Assembly: GCA_023417655.1 (NCBI GenBank)
Contig: JAEZFD010000063.1
Span: 121,803-185,802 of the forward strand
Direction: 5' to 3'
DNA from: Planctomycetota bacterium
GTDB lineage: Bacteria > Planctomycetota > Planctomycetia > Planctomycetales > Planctomycetaceae
Length of the DNA: 64,000 nt
Shown here piece by piece: positions 9,198-18,384 of the stretch. Position 1 is the stretch's first letter. Every line of letters starts with the position of its first letter. Made by a program: the position numbers and the translations under genes. The notes beneath the pieces were generated by a model. The model was not told where the DNA came from. It did no database searches and saw only the letters and a list, made by a program, of their open reading frames with translations.

Positions 9198-9290
9198 TCG
9201 TCCTCTGGCGGTCCGGGCGTTACAATCGGCTGCTCATTCGCGTCCTGGGAAGGACACGAAGTTTACTTCAGTATTTGGGAATTGTTCATC

Positions 9291-11108
9291 GTGTCGACAG
9301 TTATGGAACCCCAGACTGGTCATCAGAAGATGACTGGTTCCGAAATTCTGGTAGAAGCGTTGATTCGACAGGGCGCAAAGACGGTATTTGCCTATCCAGG
9401 CGGTGCCAGTATGCCGCTGCACCAGGCGCTGCGCAAGAATCGGGATCGCATTCGGACGATCCTTCCCCGGCACGAACAAGGGGGAGGCTTTGCCGCTCAG
9501 GGGATTTCCCGGACGACCGACGAAATCGGCGTCTGTATGGCGACCAGCGGTCCCGGAGCAACCAATCTCGTCACGGCCATTGCCGATGCCAAGATGGACA
9601 GCATCCCCTTGATTGCTGTGACAGGTCAGGTTTCTCAGAAGGTGATCGGAACCGATGCCTTCCAGGAAACTCCGATCGTCGAAATCTGCCGTGCTGTCAC
9701 CAAGCACCACTACCTGATCACCGCGGAAGATCCGGACTGTCCGGAATCAGTGCTGGCCGCGCTGCGGAGTATTCCCCGCATTGTGAAGGAAGCCTTCTAT
9801 GTCGCGAAGACCGGCCGTCCCGGTCCCGTGCTGATCGACTTCCCGAAGAACATTCAGCTCTCGAGTGCCGCTCTGGAGGATCTCGATTTCGATCCGCCAA
9901 TGCATCTTCCCGGGTATCACCTCGAAAAGAAGATCGCGACCGAGCAGGTCCGCCAGACGATCGCTGCCATCCGTCGCTCAAAGCGACCGATTCTGTACGT
10001 CGGTGGGGGCGTGATCAATGCCGATGCCTCTGCGGAACTCGTGAAATTCGCACGGGCTTCGAACATCCCAGTCACGACCACCGTGATGGGAATTGGTTCG
10101 TTCCCGGGTGATGATCCGCAGTCTCTCCACATGCTGGGGATGCACGGGACCGTTTACGCCAACTACGCCATCAACGATGCCGATCTGCTGCTGGCATTGG
10201 GCGTGCGCTTCGACGATCGCGTGACCGGAAAGCTCGAAGAGTTCGCCAAGCATGGCAAGATCGTGCACGTGGACCTCGATCCGTCCGAAATGCACAAGAA
10301 CAAGGAAGCTCACATTCCGATCATCGGTGATGTGAAGGAATTCCTGCAGAAGCTGAACGCCGAGTTCAAGTCGGAAGACAAGCCAGATACCACCGCATGG
10401 TGGGCACAGCTGAACGAGTGGCGCGAGAAGTATCCTCTCCAGTATCGTGACTCAGGCGAGTACATCGTCCCGCAGCACGCGATTGAGGAACTCTGGCGGC
10501 AGACCATTGAGAAAGACACCTACATCTCGGTGGGCGTCGGTCAGCACCAGATGTTCGCAGCGCAGTTCTACAAGTTCCGTGAACCAAAGCGGTGGCTCTC
10601 CAGCTCCGGTCTGGGAACAATGGGCTTCGGTCTGCCGGCCGCCATGGGCGTTCAGGCAGCTCACCCGAACTCACTTGTGGTCGATATCGACGGCGACGGT
10701 TCGATCCTGATGAACATTCAGGAACTCGCCACTCTGCACTGTGAAAAACTTCCAGTGAAGATCCTGCTGCTGAACAATCAGCACCTGGGGATGGTGGTGC
10801 AGTGGGAAGACCGGTTCATGGAAGGTCGTCGCGCTCACACCTATCTCGGACCGATTGACCATCCGGAGTGGCTGGGAGAAGGTTCCGGCGACCACTATGC
10901 CGATACCTACCCGAACTTCGTGCAGATGGCCAAGAGCTTTGGGGTGGAAGCTTCATCAGTTCGCCGCAAGGCTGACCTGCCAGCTGCGATCAAGGCGATG
11001 ATTGAACACGATGGTCCCTATCTGCTCGATGTGCTGTGTCCTTATCAGGAACACGTGCTGCCGATGATTCCAGGTGGCGGAACCGTTCGCGACATCATCA
11101 TCGAATAG
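9291..11108 (+). CDS. ilvB: Acetolactate synthase, large (catalytic) subunit
   Basis: The enzyme condenses pyruvate units, or pyruvate with 2-oxobutyrate, in the first common step of valine, leucine and isoleucine synthesis, using thiamine diphosphate, FAD and Mg2+. Family motifs are clear: FAYPGGASMPLHQAL, the catalytic Glu in PRHEQGGGFAAQG, CMATSGPGATNL, and the ThDP/Mg site DIDGDGSILMN followed by LLNNQHLGMVVQWEDRF near the C-terminus. Length of about 605 residues is slightly longer than typical. I choose GTG at 9291 because GGGA at 9277-9280 is well spaced for it; a TTG at 9282 and ATG at 9303 are alternatives. The small regulatory subunit ilvN is not adjacent; the next gene is an unrelated ABC-F ATPase behind a terminator. 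Confidence 0.95.
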   Translation: MSTVMEPQTGHQKMTGSEILVEALIRQGAKTVFAYPGGASMPLHQALRKNRDRIRTILPRHEQGGGFAAQGISRTTDEIGVCMATSGPGATNLVTAIADAKMDSIPLIAVTGQVSQKVIGTDAFQETPIVEICRAVTKHHYLITAEDPDCPESVLAALRSIPRIVKEAFYVAKTGRPGPVLIDFPKNIQLSSAALEDLDFDPPMHLPGYHLEKKIATEQVRQTIAAIRRSKRPILYVGGGVINADASAELVKFARASNIPVTTTVMGIGSFPGDDPQSLHMLGMHGTVYANYAINDADLLLALGVRFDDRVTGKLEEFAKHGKIVHVDLDPSEMHKNKEAHIPIIGDVKEFLQKLNAEFKSEDKPDTTAWWAQLNEWREKYPLQYRDSGEYIVPQHAIEELWRQTIEKDTYISVGVGQHQMFAAQFYKFREPKRWLSSSGLGTMGFGLPAAMGVQAAHPNSLVVDIDGDGSILMNIQELATLHCEKLPVKILLLNNQHLGMVVQWEDRFMEGRRAHTYLGPIDHPEWLGEGSGDHYADTYPNFVQMAKSFGVEASSVRRKADLPAAIKAMIEHDGPYLLDVLCPYQEHVLPMIPGGGTVRDIIIE

Positions 11109-11156
11109 TCACCAGAAGACTGACTTTGTGATCCGCTGATCCAGAGTCGAGGAATC

Positions 11157-11191
11157 AAGGACGCAAAGAGCCCGTTGCTTTTTGCGTCCTT
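11157..11191. terminator. Strong hairpin after ilvB
   Basis: A 15-pair stem (11157-11171 with 11177-11191, one G-U pair) encloses a CCGTT loop. The right arm contains five Ts but the sequence after it is not a T tract. It separates ilvB from the ABC-F gene and probably terminates the ilvB transcript. Confidence 0.65.
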
Positions 11192-11303
11192 CTTGCATTC
11201 CGTGAAAATGCCATTTTCCCCGACGGTTCGGTCAGTCTGAATGGGCCTCAGCGGGGTGCCGGCAGAACAATTGAATTCTCAGGAACAAGGAGAGTTAACC
11301 GCG

Positions 11304-13097
11304 ATGGCCGTGCTCTTACAGATTCAGGATGCCGTCAAGAGTTTCGGCGATCAGCAGTTGCTCGATGATACCAGCGTCACCATTTATGAAGGAACCAAGG
11401 TTGGTTTCGTCGGGCGCAATGGCGCAGGGAAGTCAACGCTGCTCAAGGTTCTGCTCGGTGAGGAAGAACTCGACAGCGGTGAAGTGATTCGCCATCCACA
11501 TCTTCGCGTCGGTTATCTCCGACAGCATGATCCGTTTCAGCCCGGTGAAACTGCTCTGCAGTATCTGATGCGTGACTCCGGTCAACCCGACTGGAAGTGC
11601 GGAGAAGTCGCCGGACAGTTTGAAATCAAGGGAGCCTATCTCGATGGCCCAATTTCAGCTCTCTCGGGCGGTTGGCAGACTCGTGTGAAGCTGGCGGCAC
11701 TGCTGCTGCATGAACCGAATCTGCTGCTGCTGGACGAACCGACGAACTTCCTCGATTTGCGAACGCAGATTCTGCTCGAACACTTTCTGAAGAACTTTGA
11801 TCAGGCGTGTCTGATTGTCTCGCACGATCGGGCATTCCTTGGCGCTACCTGTGACCAGACACTCGATCTGACCCGCGGCAAACTGACGCTGTATCCGGGG
11901 CCGATCGAAGATTACTTGACCTATGTCGAGGATCGAAAAGAACACGAGGAGCGCGCCAACGCCGCCATCGTCGCCAAGCAGAAGCACCTGCAGAAGTTCA
12001 TCGACAAGAACAAGGCACGGGCTAGTACAGCGACTCGGGCGAAGTCAAAAGAGAAGCAACTCGAGAAGTTGCAGACCGTCGAAATCGCGGCCGATGAACC
12101 AACGCCCAACATGCGGGCTCCGATCGTGAATCCGCGGCAGGGGCCTGCTGTCCGCTGTCGGGATCTGGCTATTGGGTACGGTGATTATGCTGTTGCCAAA
12201 GACATCAACATCGAGATTGATCACGGTCAGCGTGCCGCCATCGTCGGGGACAACGGGCAGGGAAAAACTACGCTGCTGCGAACGCTCGTGGATTCTCTGA
12301 AGCCGATTCAGGGTGATGTGAAGTGGGGCTATGGATGCGAGATCGGTGTCTATGCCCAGCACGTCTATACGAGTCTGGAATCGAACCAAACGGTCCTTGA
12401 GTATCTTGATCGCGTCGCCAAGCCGGGAACGACCGCTCAGGAAGTTCTCGCGGGAGCAGGAGCACTGCTGTTTCGTGGCGGACATGTGAAGAAGAAGGTT
12501 TCAGTCCTGTCAGGGGGCGAACGCGCCCGACTGGTGATGGCTGGTCTGCTATTGGGGACCTATAACATCCTCATCCTCGATGAACCCGGCAACCACCTCG
12601 ACGTCGAAACCGTGGAGTCCTTGACCAACGCCCTGTTGAATTACAAGGGAACTGTCATCTTCACGAGCCACGACCGGCACTTCATGAAGAAGGTTGCAAC
12701 ATCGATCATCGAAGTTCGTGACGGTACCGCCCGAAATTATGGCGGCAACTACGAGGCTTATCTGTACTCGGTGAACAAGGAGATCGAGGAGGGCGAACGC
12801 GAGACCGCGAACTCCCGCAAGAAGCTGGCGACTCCACCGGCCGCGAAGCTCGTTCAGGCCGCAGCGAAGCCCGTTGGTGGCAAAGACGAACGGGCGTTGC
12901 GAAAAGAGTTGAGCAATCTGGAAAAAGCCATCGCCCGGCTGGACGGTCAGAAGAAAGAGCTGAACGCAAAGCTGATGAACACCACCGACGCGAAGCTCGC
13001 GCTCGAGGTTCATACCGAACTCGCCGAAGTGACGCAGCAGCTGAGCGAGTCTGAAGATCGCTGGTGTGCAATTACTGAAGAACTGGGCGGCTGGTAA
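11304..13097 (+). CDS. ABC-F family ATPase (Uup/EttA-like)
   Basis: The product has two ABC ATPase domains in one chain and no membrane segments, the layout of ABC-F proteins, which act on the ribosome E site rather than in transport. Domain 1 has GRNGAGKST and LSGGWQTRVKLA with LDEPTNFLDL; domain 2 has GDNGQGKTT and LSGGERARLV with LDEPGNHLD. Between them is the basic linker containing KNKARASTATRAKSKEKQ. The last 60 residues form a charged coiled coil as in Uup. The ATG at 11304 follows AAGGAGA with good spacing; an upstream in-frame start at 11241 lacks support. The usual DEPTNHLD of the second Walker B is DEPGNHLD here. The subfamily cannot be settled by eye. Confidence 0.9.
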   Translation: MAVLLQIQDAVKSFGDQQLLDDTSVTIYEGTKVGFVGRNGAGKSTLLKVLLGEEELDSGEVIRHPHLRVGYLRQHDPFQPGETALQYLMRDSGQPDWKCGEVAGQFEIKGAYLDGPISALSGGWQTRVKLAALLLHEPNLLLLDEPTNFLDLRTQILLEHFLKNFDQACLIVSHDRAFLGATCDQTLDLTRGKLTLYPGPIEDYLTYVEDRKEHEERANAAIVAKQKHLQKFIDKNKARASTATRAKSKEKQLEKLQTVEIAADEPTPNMRAPIVNPRQGPAVRCRDLAIGYGDYAVAKDINIEIDHGQRAAIVGDNGQGKTTLLRTLVDSLKPIQGDVKWGYGCEIGVYAQHVYTSLESNQTVLEYLDRVAKPGTTAQEVLAGAGALLFRGGHVKKKVSVLSGGERARLVMAGLLLGTYNILILDEPGNHLDVETVESLTNALLNYKGTVIFTSHDRHFMKKVATSIIEVRDGTARNYGGNYEAYLYSVNKEIEEGERETANSRKKLATPPAAKLVQAAAKPVGGKDERALRKELSNLEKAIARLDGQKKELNAKLMNTTDAKLALEVHTELAEVTQQLSESEDRWCAITEELGGW

Positions 13098-13140
13098 TCG
13101 CTGGGAACTTCAGTGAGTGAACAGGCTCTGTGAGATACGA

Positions 13141-13554
13141 TCACTTCGATTTAAGTTCGAAGCGTATCTCGGGGCCGCCGGGGTGAACATCAGCTGTGAG
13201 TGTCGTCTTGTCGTGATAGCGTGCAGGGAGAAGCTCAGGCTGGTCGGAGACCAGGTTCCCGTCTCGGTCGACGATTTCTTCACGCGTTCGAATTTCGACC
13301 CGGTGATTGCCCGCCACCGCACCTGCCGCATTTCCGCGGTAAAGAAGTGTGAACTCGCCCTTCTCATTCGTTCGTCCGAATGAACTGTCTCCACTGGTCA
13401 GAGGATGGAAGGTGACGTTGGCTTTCGGAAGCGGAGCCCCGTTCAAGGTGACGACGCCAGTCACCGGAACAAGTTCCGGGAGGGGATCGTTGCGTCGGCC
13501 ACAGCCTGCCGAGAGAAGAATTCCGGCGATCAGCATGAAATGCGTCAGCTTCAA
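13141..13554 (-). CDS. Small lipoprotein with carboxypeptidase-regulatory-like fold
   Basis: The 137-residue protein has a short lipoprotein signal with the lipidated Cys at residue 18 (GILLSAGCGRR). The mature part contains VTGVVTLNGAPLPKANVTFHPL and FTLLYRGNAAGAVAGNHRVEI, the transthyretin/CarboxypepD-regulatory-like pattern of planctomycete lipoproteins. It ends close to its convergent neighbour and lies 61 bases downstream of a DUF1559 gene on the same strand, the usual pairing in this phylum. It probably sits on the periplasmic face of a membrane. The precise role is unknown for the family. Confidence 0.75.
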   Translation of the reverse strand: MKLTHFMLIAGILLSAGCGRRNDPLPELVPVTGVVTLNGAPLPKANVTFHPLTSGDSSFGRTNEKGEFTLLYRGNAAGAVAGNHRVEIRTREEIVDRDGNLVSDQPELLPARYHDKTTLTADVHPGGPEIRFELKSK

Positions 13555-13615
13555 TACAGGTCTCCCCCCTTGTTGCGCCGCCGTTGAACGTTAACTTCCC
13601 TGATATCCGACTGCT

Positions 13616-14638
13616 CTAAAACTCACCGATGATTTTCCCGTCGGCGATGCTGATCAGATCCCGGTAAAGCAGCAGGTGGACGTTCTCGCCAATGAAGCGG
13701 ACAGAGCCGTCTCCGAGCGTAAAGTGCGAGCCGCCGGTGTGAGACGAGTTAAATGACATCCCGGCCATCGCATTGGAGCTTGCTCCGACAACACGGGGAC
13801 CGTTGATCTGGGCCATACCGGAACCGAGTGCATCACGAATTCCATAGATCGAGCTGTCCCGAGTTCCGCGAACACAGAACACGCATCCAGCTTCAGCAGG
13901 GAGCGATCCTCCGTAAACGAGTCCATTGCTGGTATCGGTTCCGACGAGGCCGTTGCGCAGTTCAAAAGCGCGTTCACCCAGTGCGATGGTGTTACTGGTT
14001 CCGTCGGTCAAATCACGCAGTCTGATGCGGCTGTCCATGAAAAACATGCCATTGCCGATTCGTCGGACCGACGTGGAATCATTCGCCGCGACATAGTTTG
14101 TGATGGCCGGTCTGGGGCTCGAGATCGGGTTATTGGACGTATCCGAAAATCGCAAGTTATTTACGCCGACTCCGAATTGACCGTTATTGGAATCAGTCGG
14201 GCACAGATAACTCGGAATGACCGGCGACATCAGAGCCATGGTGGCCGGCCCTGTCATTGCTTGTGCGCAGGTGATCTCTCCAACTCTCAGAGATTGATAC
14301 AACGCTGTCTGTTCTACCATCGGCAGTACGAACGATCCCCAAGACCAGTTCCCTTGAAACGCGGGGGCGGCGAGAGCGTCATTCACGTCCGGGTCCCCGT
14401 GGACCCGAACGAATCCCGGGGGGAAAACGTTGTGAATCTCGTGATAGTTATGGAGGGCCAGGCCGAACTGTTTGAGATTGTTTCGGCACTGAGTTCGTCG
14501 AGCCGATTCTCGTGCTTGCTGAACGGCTGGAAGCAGGAGAGCAATCAGGACCGCAATGATGGCGATCACGACCAGTAACTCGATCAGTGTAAAGCCTGAC
14601 GTATGAAAGCGTCTGCGGCGCAAGATAGGGATGTTCAT
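13616..14638 (-). CDS. DUF1559 protein with type IV prepilin N-terminus
   Basis: The 340-residue protein starts with a basic leader and GFTLIELLVVIAIIAVLIA, the prepilin-peptidase cleavage site (G/F, Glu at +5) and hydrophobic helix of type IV pilin-like proteins. QQARESARRTQCRNNLKQ and LALHNYHE follow, and the C-terminus carries HTGGSHFTLGDGSVRF, the H-x9-DG motif that defines this planctomycete family. The central region is a variable, probably extracellular beta domain. AGGAG eight bases before the ATG supports the start. Planctomycete genomes usually hold many copies; function is not established, with pseudopilin-like surface proteins being the natural inference. It is followed by the lipoprotein gene and likely cotranscribed with it. 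Confidence 0.92.
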   Translation of the reverse strand: MNIPILRRRRFHTSGFTLIELLVVIAIIAVLIALLLPAVQQARESARRTQCRNNLKQFGLALHNYHEIHNVFPPGFVRVHGDPDVNDALAAPAFQGNWSWGSFVLPMVEQTALYQSLRVGEITCAQAMTGPATMALMSPVIPSYLCPTDSNNGQFGVGVNNLRFSDTSNNPISSPRPAITNYVAANDSTSVRRIGNGMFFMDSRIRLRDLTDGTSNTIALGERAFELRNGLVGTDTSNGLVYGGSLPAEAGCVFCVRGTRDSSIYGIRDALGSGMAQINGPRVVGASSNAMAGMSFNSSHTGGSHFTLGDGSVRFIGENVHLLLYRDLISIADGKIIGEF

Positions 14639-14840
14639 TCTTCGCTCCTTCTGTCACAGGTCCCGATCGAAGAAGGTTTTTGATCGCAGGGAACGTGTCA
14701 GAGAGCGAGTCTGATAGAGGATGAATCCGAGCACCCTCAGTGGCCGCACAATCTCCTGCTGATTTCAGGTTAGATTGACGGATGTGGATGTGTCATTCCG
14801 AAAATGATTAAATCTTTTTCGAAATCAAGTCAGATGGACG

Positions 14841-14961
14841 GGCCTCGCCTTTTTCGAATCACACGAGTTGGACCTCGACCCCGCCTGTACTGAGCAGGTA
14901 CGAAGTGCGAATCAGGGACAGGCACAGGTCGCAAACCCGTGTGATTCGAGAAAGGCGGGCC
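14841..14961 (-). repeat. Long imperfect inverted repeat downstream of the RND operon
   Basis: The arms at 14841-14869 and 14934-14961 match over 28 positions with two differences and one extra T at 14845. Shorter pairings lie inside, such as GACCT at 14871 with AGGTC at 14926. The element sits 62 bases past the RND permease stop codon. An RNA hairpin this long would act as a terminator or 3' stabiliser, or it could be a small mobile or repetitive palindrome; no transposase is present. Confidence 0.65.
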
Positions 14962-15023
14962 GGTCCAAAGATCGGGCCCACCCTGAACTCGAAAAGGACG
15001 GAAGATAACGAGGGAATGGCAGG

Positions 15024-18000
15024 TCAGTGGGTGTCAGCAGCAACGGGAGCCGGTACCGATGGTTCAGCCAGTCCAACCTGAGCGGTATGAGGTCCATGAC
15101 CGGAGCCGTTGGGACCTGAGCCGCTGGGATGTGAACCGTGACCTGAACCATGACCGGAGCCGGGCTGATGTCCGGCGTGTCCCAGCTTGCTCCCCCAGAA
15201 TCGGGTTGAGATGGCTCGCAGGACCACATAGAACGTTGGAGTCAGGATCAGTCCGAAGATCGTCACCCCGAGCATGCCGGAGAACACAGCGGTCCCGAGC
15301 ACGCGACGGAGTTCAAAACCGGGACCCGTCGCCTGAGCGAGTGGAACCACCCCCAGGATGAACGCGAACGACGTCATCATGATCGGACGCAAACGAAGTC
15401 GGCAGGCTTCAATTGCCGCGTCGTACCAGGTGTGTCCTTCTTCTTCGAGTTGCTTCGCAAATTCCACGATCAGCACCGCGTTTTTCGCCGCGAGCCCCAC
15501 GAGCACCACAAAGCTGATTTGTGTGATCAGATTGTTATCCATCCCCCGGACCCAAACGCCGAGCAATGCGAACGGCAGACAGACGGGAGCAATTAGGATG
15601 ATCGCCAGCGGCAGGGACCAGCTTTCATACTCCGCCGAGTGCACCAGGAACACGAACAGCACGCATAACGGGAAGATGTACAGCGCAGTGTTTCCGGCCA
15701 ACTGCTGCTGATAAGCGAGATCGGTCCACGCGATCGACATTCCCGGTGGAAGTGTTTCACGGGCGAGCCGTTCGATTGTGGCAATCGACTGCCCGGAGCT
15801 GTAACCGGGAGTGGTGTCGCCCATCACTTCAGCGGAAGGGAACATGTTATATCGCACGACACGGTCAGGGCCGCTCTGCCATCGGACATCGACCACAGAT
15901 CCCAGTGGAACCATTTCCCCGGAGGCGTTCCGTGTTTTAATGCGGCGAATATCTTCTGCCTGATCGCGGAACTGTTCTTCCGACTGCATTCGGACCTGAA
16001 AGGTTCGACCATACAGATTGAAGTCGTTGACGTACGCCGTTCCCAGGTATGACTGCAGAGCATCAAAGACATTCGTCAGCGAGACATTCAGCATGTTCGC
16101 TTTGACGCGGTCCACGTCCGCGAACAACTGTGGTGTGGAAGCGCGGAATGTCGTGAAGACCCCTCGGAGCGACGGATCAGCATTGGCCTTGGCGATCAGT
16201 TCATCAGTGGCATTCTGCAATTCCTTCGGGCCATAGCCGCCGCGGTCCTGAACGAGGAACTTATAACCCCCGGAAGTACCGAGTCCCTGCACCGGGGGTG
16301 GTGGGATCACGAAGATGTTGGCGTCCGGGATCTCCATCAGAGCCTGCTGCAGGGCTCCCAGCTGAGTGATGATCGGCTGATGTCCTTCAGCTTCTTCGCC
16401 CAGATGCGGAACGACGAAGATGGCGGCAGAGTTCGGGCTGTTGGAACGAGTGGCTCCTGAGAAACCGACGAAGCCCACGGCGTGCGCGACCTCAGGGTTT
16501 CTGAGAATGATCTCGGTCGCCCGTTTCACGACAGCATCGGTACGTGCCAGCGATGCACCGTCCGGCAATTGCACGACGGTGATCAGGTATTGCTTATCCT
16601 GCTGCGGAATAAAGCCCGTCGGAACTTTGGTGAAGCCCCAGCCGGTCAGCAGCACCAGTCCGCCGTAAAGGAAAAGCGGAATGAAGACGCGTCGCAGGTT
16701 CCAGCCGACAAAGCGGGCGTAGACATTGCTGGTCCAGTCGAATGAACGATTGAACAGTCTGAAGAACCAGCCGAAGAAGAAATCCCACAGGCGTGAGAAC
16801 CAGTCTTTCTTCGCGCCGTGTGGCTGAAGGAGCAGGGCACACAGAGCAGGGCTGAGTGTCAGGGAGTTAAAGGCCGACAGCAGCGTCGATACGGCGATTG
16901 TCAGGGCGAACTGTTTGTAGAACTGACCGCTAATCCCCGAGATAAAGGCCGTTGGCACGAACACCGCCGAGAGACCGACTGCGATCGCGATGACCGCCGC
17001 CGTCACTTCATCCATCGCTTTATAGGCCGCATCGCGAGGCGAGAGTCCGTTTGCGATATGGCGTTCGACGTTCTCCACCACCACGATTGCGTCGTCGACC
17101 ACGATCCCGATCGCAAGCACGAGACCGAACAGGGAGAGCATGTTCAACGAGAAGCCAAAGGCTGCCATCGCGGCAAAGGTTCCAATGAGTGAAACCGGAA
17201 TCGCGATCAATGGAATCAGACTGGCCCGCCAGTTTTGAAGGAAGACGAGCACCACAATCACCACCAGAATGGCGGCCTCAAACAGCGTGTGAATCACCGA
17301 GTCGATGGACTCACGGACGAACGATGTCGGGTTGTAGACGATGCGGTATTCAAGGCCTTCCGGGAAGTCCTGGGAAAGACGCTTGATCTCGCGCTCGACT
17401 GCCTCCGCCGTCGCGAGAGCGTTCGATCCTGGGCGCTGGGTCACTGCAAGTGAGCTGGCCGGTTTCCCGTCGAGGTAGCTGTTAATCGTGAACTCTCGCC
17501 CGCCGAGTTCAACACGCGCGACATCCTTGATTCGAACAACTCGCCCGTCGTCGCCGGTGCGAACGACGAGATCAGCGAACTGATCCCTTTCGAGCAGCCG
17601 GCCCAGCGTCGTAATCGTCAACTGGAAGTCGCTGGGATTCCCGATGGGCGGTTGCCCGATCACTCCGGATGCCACCTGAATGTTTTGAGCTCGCAGAGCT
17701 GCGGCCACGTCGCCCGGCGTCAGCGAAAGGTATGCCATGCGGTCTGGATCCAGCCAGACTCGCATGCTGTACTCACGCAGACCCAACTGGTTCACGGCCC
17801 CCACGCCATCGACGCGGGCGAGTGAGTCTCGCAGCTGAATCAGGGCATAGTTGCCGATGTAGAGCTGGTCGTATTTCCCTTCCGGACTGATCAGGTGGAT
17901 CACCATCAACAGGTCGGGCGAGGCCTTCACCGTCGTCACGCCCAGTCGGCGAACGTCTTCCGGAAGTCGGGCTTCCGCGATCGCCACCCGGTTCTGCACG

Positions 18001-18323
18001 AGAACCTGTGCCTTATCGAGATCGGTCCCCAGTTTGAAGGTGATGGTCAGGTCCATCTGGCCATCGGTCGTGCACTGCGAAGACATGTAGAGCATGTCTT
18101 CAACGCCGTTCACTTCCTGCTCAATCGGAGTCGCGACGGTATTCGCGATCACTTCCGGAGACGCCCCGGGATAAGAGGCCTTCACGACAATAGTCGGAGG
18201 AACCACCTCAGGGTATTGCGCAGCCGGAAGTCCCAGGTAAGCAATTGCTCCCAGGATCACGGTGACGACCGAAATCACTGTTGCGAAAATCGGCCGGTCA
18301 ATAAAGAAGTGGGCAATTCTCAT
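15024..18323 (-). CDS. RND efflux permease, HAE-1 type (AcrB/MexB-like)
   Basis: This inner-membrane proton-driven transporter exports hydrophobic compounds together with an adaptor and an outer-membrane channel. The 1099-residue chain begins MRIAHFFIDRPIFATVISVV, the standard RND start, and shows the repeated layout of twelve membrane helices with two large periplasmic loops. GIVVDDAIVVVENV carries the paired Asp residues of helix 4 used for proton relay. FMIP-type and CAQVLVQNRV-like porter segments are recognisable (DLDKAQVLVQNRVAIA). The last 50 residues are unusual: a Gly/Ser/His-rich tail with GSGHGSGHGSH and GSGHGPH repeats. The adaptor gene lies directly upstream on the same strand with 61 bases between. 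No TolC-type gene is adjacent. Confidence 0.95.
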   Translation of the reverse strand: MRIAHFFIDRPIFATVISVVTVILGAIAYLGLPAAQYPEVVPPTIVVKASYPGASPEVIANTVATPIEQEVNGVEDMLYMSSQCTTDGQMDLTITFKLGTDLDKAQVLVQNRVAIAEARLPEDVRRLGVTTVKASPDLLMVIHLISPEGKYDQLYIGNYALIQLRDSLARVDGVGAVNQLGLREYSMRVWLDPDRMAYLSLTPGDVAAALRAQNIQVASGVIGQPPIGNPSDFQLTITTLGRLLERDQFADLVVRTGDDGRVVRIKDVARVELGGREFTINSYLDGKPASSLAVTQRPGSNALATAEAVEREIKRLSQDFPEGLEYRIVYNPTSFVRESIDSVIHTLFEAAILVVIVVLVFLQNWRASLIPLIAIPVSLIGTFAAMAAFGFSLNMLSLFGLVLAIGIVVDDAIVVVENVERHIANGLSPRDAAYKAMDEVTAAVIAIAVGLSAVFVPTAFISGISGQFYKQFALTIAVSTLLSAFNSLTLSPALCALLLQPHGAKKDWFSRLWDFFFGWFFRLFNRSFDWTSNVYARFVGWNLRRVFIPLFLYGGLVLLTGWGFTKVPTGFIPQQDKQYLITVVQLPDGASLARTDAVVKRATEIILRNPEVAHAVGFVGFSGATRSNSPNSAAIFVVPHLGEEAEGHQPIITQLGALQQALMEIPDANIFVIPPPPVQGLGTSGGYKFLVQDRGGYGPKELQNATDELIAKANADPSLRGVFTTFRASTPQLFADVDRVKANMLNVSLTNVFDALQSYLGTAYVNDFNLYGRTFQVRMQSEEQFRDQAEDIRRIKTRNASGEMVPLGSVVDVRWQSGPDRVVRYNMFPSAEVMGDTTPGYSSGQSIATIERLARETLPPGMSIAWTDLAYQQQLAGNTALYIFPLCVLFVFLVHSAEYESWSLPLAIILIAPVCLPFALLGVWVRGMDNNLITQISFVVLVGLAAKNAVLIVEFAKQLEEEGHTWYDAAIEACRLRLRPIMMTSFAFILGVVPLAQATGPGFELRRVLGTAVFSGMLGVTIFGLILTPTFYVVLRAISTRFWGSKLGHAGHQPGSGHGSGHGSHPSGSGPNGSGHGPHTAQVGLAEPSVPAPVAADTH

Positions 18324-18384
18324 GGAAGGTGTACTTTAAAGTGGGAAGCCCGTTTCCCCGGCGGCGAGGAAGAAGTGCGAGTCT

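Noticed and set aside
9128..10111. 327-codon frame overlapping ilvB as a leader peptide or gene
   Set aside because: Its Arg/Ser/Asp/Gly-rich make-up is a shadow of ilvB; only its first part lies in the leader and it has no stop there.
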